Shown: positions 18,935-28,888 of the stretch, in pieces
Layout: each line of letters starts with the position of its first letter
How positions within the stretch are numbered: position 1 is the stretch's first letter
DNA from: Marasmius tenuissimus
Taxonomy: Eukaryota; Basidiomycota; Agaricomycetes; Agaricales; Marasmiaceae
Direction of reading: 5' to 3'
NCBI GenBank assembly: GCA_029532415.1
Contig: JAQOTA010000059.1
Location: 620,001 to 684,000 of the forward strand
Length of the DNA stretch: 64,000 nucleotides
Notes under the pieces: model-generated
Database searches by the model: none
What the model saw: only the letters and a program-made list of their open reading frames with translations
What the model was told of the DNA's origin: nothing
Position numbers and translations under genes: made by a program

Positions 18935-21900
18935 TCAAAGCCCACGATATTCTGCAGCCCCGTTCATTATATCGTCTACACTCGACATGAAGGAGTTCCA
19001 GTCGTCTTGACTGAAAAAGGGGAATGTTAGCGTATCCAGAGTTTCGATTCATGGTGTGCACTCACGTGAAGTCAGCGTTCCCTGAGGTCGAGGCTGCGGG
19101 AGGATACCAGATAGAATCAGGTTGCTGCAACATGAAATCATTTGCGGTGGCGAAGCTGCTCATGAGGGTGTCGGTCCCGATTTCTCCTCCCATCGGATTC
19201 GGTGCCCGAGCTGTAGATGCAGGCCCGAGCGTATTGCCCTCAAAGGGTCTCATAGTGGAGAGAAGGTTGTTCGTGTACGTGGGCAAAGACATAGGGACTG
19301 CAGTCTGGTGAGAAAGCGGAGTTGGTTCGTTGAGAGTGTTGATGATGTCGTGTGTCGTTGGTTCGGGGCTGGCGTGACTTCCGTGGTACTGATCATGGAG
19401 TTCTTCCAGAACTACGTGAATGTGGGACGGTCCTGATCCGGCCCTTGTTGTACGTGGCTCGTCGCCGTCGGAACCTCTTGGACGTTTTGACGATTCCTTA
19501 GCCTGTGGAAGTTGACCGACTGTGATGACCGCGTTTAACATGTCTCTGGCAGAGGGGGTGTATCAGGGCTCTGTAATGTGACGGGCAAGAGAGGAGGACA
19601 AAAACGCACACTATACGACCGGCTGTTTGATATCTAGGTAAGGAAAGCGTCAGCATCATACGGCAACGATCACATAAATGAGCCTAGTTTACCTTTCCTC
19701 GTACTGTGATATCAATTTGACGCAGCGGTAAACATCCGTCATCTCCTTCTCAGTCTCTAATGTGCTTTTCGCGTGTTGTTTACGCCATATGCTGACTAGT
19801 AGGATCAGAGCCGCCGAGAATAGAGGTGTCTAAAATCGTCAGCACATCAGCAAGAGTGACCAATCGTGGGGAGTTGAAATGTTTACCAGAATATTGGGTA
19901 CCATTTCGAGAGCAATCATGCCTCTGTCCCGCCTATTTTGTAGCGTCTCAATGATTTGAATTATCTTCCGAGCGGCATTGGAGCATATGGCCAGAGACGG
20001 AAATGGTAGGACAGCCTCCTGACCAGGACGAGGAATGAAAGGTCGATGAACTTGGATTTGTACCCAATGGTACGTCGAGTATAGCAGTGCAGACTGCTGG
20101 AAAAAGACAGGATCCGACATTTCAGGATCCCACTTCACTGCCAACCGCGCGTCAGTATACGCAATAATCATACGAGAGAAGACCCACAGTGGTCCGGTAT
20201 TTGATCCTCAAACTTGTTCAGTGCAGAGTCTAACACGGGCGTCAGATTGTTACGTCCTGATTCTGATAAGGGCCACTTACCTAGTTCAACGACCGCCTTC
20301 CGTTTCCAGTCAATCCCAGAGATGCCCATACCGGACCAGAGCTCTGACTTCCTGACCGAATACTAGAGATCTCCTATCAATGTTCATAGTTCGCATGTGA
20401 ACGACAACGATTCTCACCAATGTCCGTTGTCCGAAGCCAACAATGTCAAGCAGCTTGATGAAAGTCACAAAGAATGAAAGAATGGACGGTTTCCCGGCAG
20501 GTTGTACAAATGCTTGTTCGAGGTCGGGGGTTTCCCAGTACTCATCATCACACTCAGATGGTAGATCACAATCGAAACTGCATGATTAGGAGGAGTTAGC
20601 ATCAGTAGAGGGTAGATAGGAAACACGTACTCATCGGGTGTTGTGGCGCGCGGTCGACCGAGAAATGCGCTCATAAACAAGTCAATCAATATGAGCAGCC
20701 AAAAGGCCCGCTTCCACAGTTCGTTTGCGACGGTATTGTCAGAACTAGCGCTCCTGCGATGTAAACCCATTTCCTGTGCAGAACGGATTCCGATGCCAAC
20801 CATAGTCCAGGCAGCATCTGGGGTAGATGTAGCTTGCAGATAGAAGGCGGCTAACTAAAAATGAGCGTGGAGTGAGAGGGGAGTACGAAGACTGTCTGAG
20901 GATCGTGTACTTACGCTGCAGAGTTGGATATCGTATACGCTCGGTGGCTCGGTAAGAGAGTCACGTATAAGAGGGATTTGACAGAAGTACTTCCACCCCG
21001 AACTGTGTTCTGACGTGGTGCCTTCCCACAATGTACGAGGGTCGTTTGATTGCCGGGAGGCGACTGCGCAAACGGCCAAAACTGTTGCTCCGAAAGATTG
21101 ATTAGACAGGTGCAACCCCTCCTTAATGAGGCGCTCAAAGGTTGGACGATGAAGGAGCGGGAAAAATGTGTTGTGTCTCGTAAAGTAAATCTCGATAAGA
21201 TCGCGAAGGAGATCATCCTCCGGGAAGACGAAGGGAGTCACTTTGATCTCAACGTTTTGCTGCCACTGCCCGTTCGTTCTAGTGAGTCGAATTCCCAGTA
21301 AATTTGATGGTAATAGTGACGCACGGGGAATGGCTTCCAAAAGTCGGGCCTTTGACATTGCTTGAAAACGGCAAAAGTGAAAGTACGATCTCCTAACGTG
21401 TCTCGTCTAGCGTCCATTGCCGACTGAATTAACATAAAGTTGCTTGATTTCCCAAAATGTCGCTTTTGGTGAGTGAGGGTGACCTGTCTTAACTCTGCAG
21501 CAAGTTGGTCGATGGAATCTTCAACCTCCGCTATTTCGGTCTCAGGCACATCATTCGAGGCTGGCAGGGAAGTCGTTGCTGATGTTGAAGATGCATTGTG
21601 GTCAAATGTGGACTGAGCTAGTGACAATTGCCTGTCGAGAGACCGAGCATGGTTTGCTAGATCAATCAATATCTCTCTGATGGATTCAGGATCTTCTGGG
21701 ATGACAAAAGGTTTCGAAGAGGACAGAATAGCGTTTACAAGGTTCCGGGCGTTGACTGTCTTGAGTCTTCATGTCGAAGAGTGAGCTTCGAGTGACATTC
21801 CTGAGATAGATTTGATCGTACCCGAATTTAGGACCGCGTTTCTATTAAAAAGAATATGACAGTGAATGATCACAGAAAGAATAGTATATCTTGTTCCATG

Positions 21901-22252
21901 GTCGCTCCAAGTAGACTAAGTCGGGAAAAAACCGAGTGAATGAGCTATGTCGCCTTCACCCAGTACTAGCTAGCCTAGCCTAGCCCCGCGGCGATGACCA
22001 TGTAACAAGAAATCGGAACATACCTTTTTCCCCATAAGATGCGTGCAATCAATGCTCAGAGAGAGACAATTCGAACAGATATTTCTTGGTGCCGTAGCAC
22101 TGTCGCATCGAACTTGAACGGAAAATCATTCATGTCAATAGCTGCCAGTGAGCAAATTGAGAATGGAACAGGTACGCACTTTTCTTCCTCCGACATTCAT
22201 CACAAGCGTTCTGCATCCTCCGTCTCTTGCTAGCTGGCTCATTGTCAGCCAT
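18935..22252 (-). CDS. Zn2Cys6 transcription factor with Fungal_trans domain
   Basis: Exon 1 (22252-22180) encodes MADNEPASKRRRMQNACDEC and exon 2 (22112-22024) completes the cluster: C-x2-C-x6-C (CDECRRKKIRC), then nine residues, then CSNCLSLSIDC. The middle-homology region has FVFPEDDLLRDLIEIYF and FFPLLHRPTFERL, then exons 20854-20631 (LAAFYLQATSTPDAAWTMVG, GLHRR), 20577-20418 (WETPDL ... GFGQRTL), 20362-20281, 20229-20188, 20137-19887 (HWVQIQVHRPFIP) and about 19830-19690. The last exon (19010-18935) ends AAEYRGL. Exons between 22,024 and 21,360 and near 19,600 are not resolved. It should be a nuclear DNA-binding regulator; target pathway unknown. It has no visible link to the flanking F-box genes. 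Confidence 0.85.
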
Positions 22253-23952
22253 GGTGATGATGATGAGAGTTAGGTTCAAGTTGTGTACAATTGGGGATGA
22301 GGGAGAGCATTTTGGAGCTCTTTGATTTATAAGTACCTTCTCCAGGAAATAGGGATGCGCAGGGGCTCCGATTATACACGTAAGCTTCAGCAGTACATTG
22401 ATGCTCAACAGTTAAACCGCAGCCACAGCGCAATCAACTTCACAAGCACCGGCCGTACCCTTTGGTAGCAATAGAGTGTATTTTTAGCACCATATACACT
22501 CTGGGAGTTGCTGTAGTAAGTACGCGCGTCAAGTACTCTACTCAACTTTGGGAACTGGAAGGGTACTTCTGTCAAGTCATTTCATTATGCCTGATCTATG
22601 GCTGACAGATACGAATCCCAATCATCATATCTGCCGCGTGGTTCAGCAACGTTAGCCTTCGATTTGTCTCTGAGAAGAGGAAACAGAAATACTCACCACT
22701 CGGCGACTGGCGTGGCTTCATATCCCTCGGTGATGGATCGCAAATATCCCCCGATGTCGCTCCTATGTCTCACATTAGGGCTTAGAGGCGGTTGAACCCT
22801 TTAACAGTGAGTAGGTGTTCACCAGCACCTTCGGCATCACGGTGAATTCACCCCGCCTCCAAGACCCCCATACCCGTCTGTTCCTGGGAGCGGGTACGTC
22901 GTACTATTTCGTCACACGATGTGCGATGGCGAGGGATATGCGATTTTGTCTAGAAAAGGGGGTTTCCACCAGTTCCCTGCTTCGGGAATTTTTTCTAAGC
23001 ATATTAGGGTACCTATGAGTTTGTCATTAGCACCGCTAGCCCACAGGATAGAGGGAACGGAAACAAGAGCTGAAAAACCTCAGAATTTCATGTGTGATGA
23101 GGGTGTGACAGTTCAGGAACCATTGATTGATACATCGGATACAGGAGGACAAGTACATTTTCATTTGAAGCTATACTGGTAGAGTCTAATTACCAGAATA
23201 TAGGGGGAGAGGGGCCAGAGAGCGAGCTCAATGAGTGAAGGAAGCTGAGAGGGAGTTTGAGGAGTGATGTGGACACACTCACAAAATGATCGCCATCAGG
23301 CCACCGCGAGTGACAAATCGTGACCCAAAAATTTTGCAATTCTTGTGCCCACCTCGGTCGCTGCCCGACACCACGAGGGAGGAACATAAAATACTCAAAA
23401 AATCAGGTTAAGGTTTTTTCACTATTTAAAATGTTTCTATCATGAAGAAATAGCGATAGCCGCTGCTCAGAGCCCGCGGAGAGAAATTTTCAAAAAAATC
23501 GCAATTCCGTATCCAAAATAGTACTAGTGCCGAGGAGAATATGAATATTGATGAAGAGTCCAGCGAGGCCGAAGATGAAGAGGAGGACGATGTCGATGGT
23601 GTTGAACCGTAATCATAACGCGTCGGGAGCTGACGTCAAGTCACGTTTTTTCCTTTATCATGTCAAACAGTTAAGTACCTGCTTCTTGGTCAGGTACTTG
23701 CATCAACAAAATGTTGCCAACTCGCTTTGTCGTGAGTTGGAGACATGAGTTCAACGCTGGGTGACCAAACCCTGATTTCGGGATCACCAAAGGCTATTCT
23801 CTCTGCTCCCACGGCACGAGTCACTACCGGTGATACAGCATCCAGAAGGCACTCAGGAAGGGGTTTAGACGGAACGCATTGGTCGAGGTGAGTCGAGATA
23901 CCTTCTGCTTCAGTATGCAGCTCATTTTATCTGTTGATGTGCAGGAAGTATC
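22253..23952. other. Intergenic region, no intact gene
   Basis: Contains the promoter of the Zn2Cys6 gene at the left and the leader of F-box gene 5 at the right. Around 23,540-23,612 a short frame encodes an acidic tail (NIDEESSEAEDEEEDDVDG) ending at TAA, perhaps a remnant of a lost gene. From about 23,677 the sequence matches the region upstream of gene 6 (from about 26,580). Confidence 0.45.
23774..23843 (+). promoter_or_regulatory. Conserved upstream box of F-box gene 5
   Basis: GATTTCGGGATCACCAAAGG, TGCTCCCACGGCACGAGTCA and GGTGATACAGCATCC, 110-180 bases before the ATG and upstream of the leader intron (23888-23944). Confidence 0.55.
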
Positions 23953-25803
23953 ATGGTCCCAGAATCCCATTTCACCCGTGTTCTGCACACGAATTACGTT
24001 CCCTCACCGAAAGAGCTCAACGAGATACGACATCTGGTCGTTGGGCCACAAGAAAGGATTAGAAAGCTCGATGAAGAGATTGCTCGCCTTCAGGCAGAGC
24101 GAGATGAACTTCAACAATTCGTTGATGGTCATTTCGCACTTATGGCACCCTTCCGAAGGTTTCCTGCAGACATTTGGGGCGAAATCTTCGCTCATTGTTT
24201 ACCGACAAACAAGCTGAACGTTGCCACATGTACGGAAAAGGAGGCACCCTTGCTACTCACCGCCGTTTGTCGAGCTTGGAGGGAAATCGCACTAAGCACT
24301 CCGAGGCTCTGGAGTTCAGTCCATATTTCTGTCTCAGACCCGCCTCCGTCCATGAAAAGTGACCAGCAATTTTCTGAACGCCAGTTCGCGTATCTCCAGG
24401 GAATCAAACTTTGGTTGGACAGGTCTGGATCGCGACCTTTAACCCTTTCCATTCTCATGGTCGATAACACGCCGCCACCGATGTCGCCTGGAGAAGCTAT
24501 CGATGAATCTACCATCTGTTCGAAGTTGATGGACCTTCTGGTCGGGTACTCACGCCGCTGGAGAAAACTTTCGTTCAGTCTCGGCGTGAAACCATCCCAC
24601 CAACGAGCTCTGGAGCATCTAGTTGCAGACAATGTCCCTCTTTTGGAGACGATTCATACCGGGGATGGTAGCCTATTCACCAACTTTCACAACTTCTTCC
24701 ATGGGATTCCTCCACTCAATGCCATTTCACAGGTAACCGAGCCACGTCCTGCCCCTGCGTCAAGCTTCCTTTGCAAGCTTCCTTCGCTCCGTTCCCTTCA
24801 TCTATACCAAGGATCGATGTCGTCTCTCCGCATTCCTCTCGACTGGGCACGGCTGACTGAGCTCAGTTTCGACTTCCAGCCCATGACCGGGACCATTGAC
24901 TCATCACCTTCACCCCTCACCGTATTGCAGACAATTGCGCAGACGTGTCGTTCCTTGGTCATCCTCAACTTTCGCTCTTACCTACACCCTGCAGGGTCTC
25001 ACATCAACCCCGTTAATTGGAGTACTTTACGAGAGTTACGACTCATTCTCGATGGACAGTTCGGTGACTACACCAATCACGACCAAGATCCCGATTACGA
25101 TGGCCCTGTCTCTTTTCTTCCCCACGTCAAAGACATCTATTCCAGCATTATCACTCCTCAACTTCGTCGGCTGACTGTACAGTTGGGAAAACGTCATTAT
25201 GGAAGACCAGCGGCAGACAACGTCCTGCCATTCCATACACTTATCAAGGGGGCCTCTAATCTCACCCATCTCCATATTATCAGGTATCATATTCTAGGGG
25301 CAGAGGCCCTCTCTCGATGTCTGCAGGCAGTTCCATCCCTGACCACACTCATCCTCCAATCCGAGCGGTCTTCCAGCCGAGGGCACGGATTCGGGAGTCG
25401 ACAGATCTCGTCCGTCAGAGCTCCACCTACCGACTGGGTACTCAAGCTACTCTCGTCGCTCGGTGAGTTAGACTCATGTCCCCAGCTGGAAGTATTGGAT
25501 TGCGGACGGTGTAGACCGAACGACGTAACGTCGATTCTCGAGTTCGTCCAAGCTGACAGTCGATTGTCGAGGATGAAACAGCTCAGAGCGGATATGGGGG
25601 ATTTGTGGGGGCAGCAGGTTCATATAATGACTTCCCCGAGTCTTCTAGAGACTTTGAGATCCTTACGGACGACACATGGGATCTCAGTTGATATGAAGTG
25701 GAGAGAGGCAGAGCCCACCCCAGAGTCTCAATGGAGAATCAACCCTTACTACGGATCACCGGTACCTGCCCCAAACACTTGGGAAGATGCGAGCGACTGG
25801 TGA
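23953..25803 (+). CDS. F-box-like protein 5
   Basis: An intact 616-residue frame. It starts MVPESHFTRVLHTNYVPSPK, has a coiled coil at about 30-58 and an F-box-like domain (PFRRFPADIWGEIFAHCLP ... AVCRAWREIALSTPRLWSS) at about 66-115, then WLDRSGSRPLTLSI, YSRRWRKLSF and the LRR-like part LDCGRCRPNDVTSILEFVQ, ending NTWEDASDW. The leader intron 23888-23944 fixes the start. It is a tandem duplicate of gene 6, 2905 bases away, with matching 5' and 3' flanks. Predicted to be an SCF adaptor. Confidence 0.9.
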   Translation: MVPESHFTRVLHTNYVPSPKELNEIRHLVVGPQERIRKLDEEIARLQAERDELQQFVDGHFALMAPFRRFPADIWGEIFAHCLPTNKLNVATCTEKEAPLLLTAVCRAWREIALSTPRLWSSVHISVSDPPPSMKSDQQFSERQFAYLQGIKLWLDRSGSRPLTLSILMVDNTPPPMSPGEAIDESTICSKLMDLLVGYSRRWRKLSFSLGVKPSHQRALEHLVADNVPLLETIHTGDGSLFTNFHNFFHGIPPLNAISQVTEPRPAPASSFLCKLPSLRSLHLYQGSMSSLRIPLDWARLTELSFDFQPMTGTIDSSPSPLTVLQTIAQTCRSLVILNFRSYLHPAGSHINPVNWSTLRELRLILDGQFGDYTNHDQDPDYDGPVSFLPHVKDIYSSIITPQLRRLTVQLGKRHYGRPAADNVLPFHTLIKGASNLTHLHIIRYHILGAEALSRCLQAVPSLTTLILQSERSSSRGHGFGSRQISSVRAPPTDWVLKLLSSLGELDSCPQLEVLDCGRCRPNDVTSILEFVQADSRLSRMKQLRADMGDLWGQQVHIMTSPSLLETLRSLRTTHGISVDMKWREAEPTPESQWRINPYYGSPVPAPNTWEDASDW

Positions 25804-25978
25804 GCTCAGAGCTCCGATGCTACTTTCTGTGTACCCGCTGTACGATACGACCCTCGGTATGCTGTACTTACTCTCGGATTCGTAGATTTGCGCAGAAACT
25901 ATATGTGTACCCGCTATGCACGTCTTCGATATCAACAACCAAGCTTGCATGTATGTAGTACAGTAAAAAACCATCAAC

Positions 25979-26070
25979 CTCGTTAGGAAAGCCCACCCAA
26001 TCCTACAACCCCGTCACCTGCACCTTCACAGGCGCACTAACCTCCCATCTCAACGCAAGATTCACTTATA
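25979..26070 (-). pseudogene. Duplicated 3' end of the DUF4139 gene
   Basis: The stretch copies 28862-28953, which holds the last ~20 codons and stop of the DUF4139 gene (AAAGCCCACCCA then CCTACAACCCCGTCACCTGC). Similarity stops abruptly near 26070. It was carried along when the F-box gene was duplicated. Confidence 0.75.
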
Positions 26071-26236
26071 GGCGATAGATGGTATCTCAGTCGATATCAA
26101 CTTGTGGAGGGAAGCTCAGCCTTTCCCGGAGCCCCGATGGAGAACTGACCCTTACTACGGATTACCGGCCTCTATCCCAAACACTTGGGAATCAGTGCGC
26201 ACGCGATTAAATCAAATCACTGGCGATGCTAATTAG
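26071..26236 (+). pseudogene. Orphan C-terminal tail of an F-box-like gene
   Basis: One frame from about 26081 reads GISVDINLWREAQPFPEPRW, then a segment like the ends of genes 5 and 6 (DPYYGLPASIPNTWES), and stops at 26236. No start, coiled coil or F-box precedes it. It is the leftover end of a gene lost or recombined away. Confidence 0.75.
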
Positions 26237-26857
26237 CAAGTGCTACTTGGCGGGTACCCTTCAGACCCACGAAAAATCCAACGCCGGTTGACTAGCGACT
26301 TCTCGATAGATTTTTAGATTGTACGGCACTTTCATGAGTGTAGAGTCATGCATGTAGGTCGAGGAGGTCGTTATCCTTCAATGATTCATCTCTACTATAA
26401 AGCTATGGCCTGGCTCAATCCATCGACTGATTCACCCGCTCAACGCTGAGCGACCTCATTCTCGAAAATCAGGATCCTCCCTCGGGCCGGGGATTTCCGG
26501 CGGCGGTCCGGGTATGAGTTCGGTGTAGCCTGTGTGGGGAGCTTTGAGCAGAACTCTCTATTTACCATCGTGTCGAACAATTGCCTGCTTCTTGGTCAGG
26601 TACTTGCATCAACAAAATGTTGCCAACTCGCTTTGTCGTGAGTCGGAGACATGGCTTCAACGCTGGGTGACCAAACCCTGATTTCGGGATCACCAAATGT
26701 TATTTTCTCTGCTCCCACGCATGAGTCACCACCGGCGATACAGCATCCAGAAGGCGCTCAGGAAGGGTTTTAGACGGAACGCATTGGTCGAGGTGAGTCG
26801 AGATACCTTCTGCTTCAGTATGAAGCTCATTTTACCTGTTGATGTGCAGCGAGTATC
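26237..26857. other. Intergenic, upstream region of F-box gene 6
   Basis: No gene. It includes a leader intron (26793-26849) and, from about 26,580, sequence nearly the same as upstream of gene 5. Confidence 0.55.
26680..26747 (+). promoter_or_regulatory. Conserved upstream box of F-box gene 6
   Basis: GATTTCGGGATCACCAAATG, GCTCCCACGCATGAGTCA and GGCGATACAGCATCC, 110-178 bases before the ATG. Confidence 0.55.
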
Positions 26858-28717
26858 ATGGTCCCAGAATCCCATTTCACCCGTGTTCTGCACACGAATT
26901 ACGTTCCCTCACCGAAAGAGCTCAACGAGATACGACATCTGGTCGTTGGGCCACAAGAAAGGATCAGGAAGCTCGATGAAGAGATAGCTTCCCTCCAGGC
27001 AGAACGAGATGAACTTCAACACTTCGTCGATGGTCATTTCGCGCTCGCGGCACCCTTTCGAAGATTCCCTGCTGACATTTGGGGCGAAATTTTTACTCAT
27101 TGTCTACCCACAAACAAGTTGAATGTTGCCCTATGTACGGTGGAAGAGCCCCCCCTACTTCTCACCACCGTTTGTCGAGCTTGGAGAGAAGTCGCACTGA
27201 GCACTCCGAGACTTTGGAGTTCAGTTCATATCACCGTTTCAGATCCACCTTCATCCGTGAAACGCGACTATCCGTGTTCTGAGCGCCAGGAAGCCATTCT
27301 CCAGGGGATCAAACTGTGGTTGGACAGGTCTGGATCGCGACCGCTAACTCTTTCCATCCACATGGCCGATAACACCCCGCCAGTCTTTCCGCACAATCAC
27401 AGCGGAGAAGTCAGCGACGAATCGGCTCATTATACGAAGCTGATGAGCTTTCTGGTGGGCTATTCACGCCGCTGGAAGTGTCTCTCACTCGGTTTTGGCG
27501 TGAGTTCATCTCACCAACGAGCACTGGAGCATTTGGTTGCAGAAGATGTCCCTCTTTTGGAGACAGTTCATACCGGAGAGTTCTGCCTCTTCACAAGTTC
27601 TCATGACCCCTTCCATGGGATTCCTCCAACCAATGCCCTACCACAGGCACCCGAGCCGGGTACTTCCCCTGCGTCAAATCTCCTTTGCAAGCTGTCTTCA
27701 CTCCGTTCCCTCCACATACAACAGGGATCGATGTCGTCTCTCCGCATTCCCCTTGATTGGGCTCGGCTAACCGAGCTCAGTTTTGACTTTCAGCCCTCCC
27801 CCTTTGACTCGTCCCCACCACCATCCGCAATTACCGTATTGCAAAGAATCGCGCAAACGTGTCGCTCCTTGGTCTTCCTTACCTTTCACTCTTATTTTTT
27901 TCCTGGAGGGGTGCTCCTCGACCCCGTGACTTGGAGTACCCTACGAGAGTTACGACTGATACTCGACGGGCAGTTTAGGGACTCGAATCATGACCAGGAT
28001 CCCGATCATGCTGGCCCATTCTCTTTTCTTCCTCACGTGAAAGACATGTATTCCAGCATCGTCACGCCTCAACTCCTTCGACTGACTTTACAACTGGGAA
28101 GGCGTCACAACGGAGGACCAGCGGTGGACAACGACCTGCCATTCCATACGCTCATCAAGGGAGCCCCTCGTCTCACTCATCTCCGGATCATCGGCTACCA
28201 CATTCTTGGGGCAGAGGCGTTCTCCCGATGCTTGCAGGCAGCTCCATCCTTGACCACACTTATACTCCAGCCCGAGTGGTCCTCCAGCCGGAGGTACCCA
28301 ATTACCAGTCGACGACCCTCGGACCGAGTGATAGTCCCACCTACCGACTGGGTACCCAAGCTACTTTCGTCATTCAACGAGCTAGACTCGTGTCCCCAGC
28401 TGCAAGTATTGGACTGTGGACGGTGCAAACCGACAGACGTAACGTCATTTCTCGAGTTCGTTCAAACTGAGAATCGATTGTCGAGGATGAAACAGCTCAG
28501 AGCGGATATGGGGGATTTATGGGGGCAACAGGTTCATATGATGACTTCCCCGAGTCTTCTGGAGACTTTGAGATCCTTATGGACGACACATGGGATCTCA
28601 GTTGATATGAAGTGGAGGGAAACAGAGCCCACCCCAGAGCCTCAATGGAGGATTGGCCCTTACTACGGATTACCGGTACCTGCCCCGAACACTTGGGAAG
28701 ATGCGAGCGACTGGTGA
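26858..28717 (+). CDS. F-box-like protein 6
   Basis: An intact 619-residue frame with the same layout as gene 5: MVPESHFTRVLHTNYVPSPK, a coiled coil, PFRRFPADIWGEIFTHCLP, WLDRSGSRPLTLSIHM, YSRRWKCLSLGFGV, LDCGRCKPTDVTSFLEFVQ and the NTWEDASDW end. The leader intron is 26793-26849. It is the closest relative of gene 5. Differences concentrate in the middle region (about residues 170-320), while the N- and C-termini are nearly the same. Its stop is about 170 bases from the convergent DUF4139 stop. Confidence 0.9.
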   Translation: MVPESHFTRVLHTNYVPSPKELNEIRHLVVGPQERIRKLDEEIASLQAERDELQHFVDGHFALAAPFRRFPADIWGEIFTHCLPTNKLNVALCTVEEPPLLLTTVCRAWREVALSTPRLWSSVHITVSDPPSSVKRDYPCSERQEAILQGIKLWLDRSGSRPLTLSIHMADNTPPVFPHNHSGEVSDESAHYTKLMSFLVGYSRRWKCLSLGFGVSSSHQRALEHLVAEDVPLLETVHTGEFCLFTSSHDPFHGIPPTNALPQAPEPGTSPASNLLCKLSSLRSLHIQQGSMSSLRIPLDWARLTELSFDFQPSPFDSSPPPSAITVLQRIAQTCRSLVFLTFHSYFFPGGVLLDPVTWSTLRELRLILDGQFRDSNHDQDPDHAGPFSFLPHVKDMYSSIVTPQLLRLTLQLGRRHNGGPAVDNDLPFHTLIKGAPRLTHLRIIGYHILGAEAFSRCLQAAPSLTTLILQPEWSSSRRYPITSRRPSDRVIVPPTDWVPKLLSSFNELDSCPQLQVLDCGRCKPTDVTSFLEFVQTENRLSRMKQLRADMGDLWGQQVHMMTSPSLLETLRSLWTTHGISVDMKWRETEPTPEPQWRIGPYYGLPVPAPNTWEDASDW

Positions 28718-28888
28718 GCGGCTACTTTCCGTGTATTCGCTGTACGTGTACACCGTATCCTCGATATGCTGTACTTACTCTTGGATTCGTAGAATCGTGT
28801 AGGTACTGTATTGTATACCCGTTATAACCGCCCAGTCTGTATGTAGGTAGTACAAAAAAACAACCTTGTTGGGAAAGCCCACCCAGTC

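Noticed and set aside
19024..19436. Plus-strand frames opposite the transcription-factor C-terminus
   Set aside because: They are antisense shadows of the exon at about 19541-19066.
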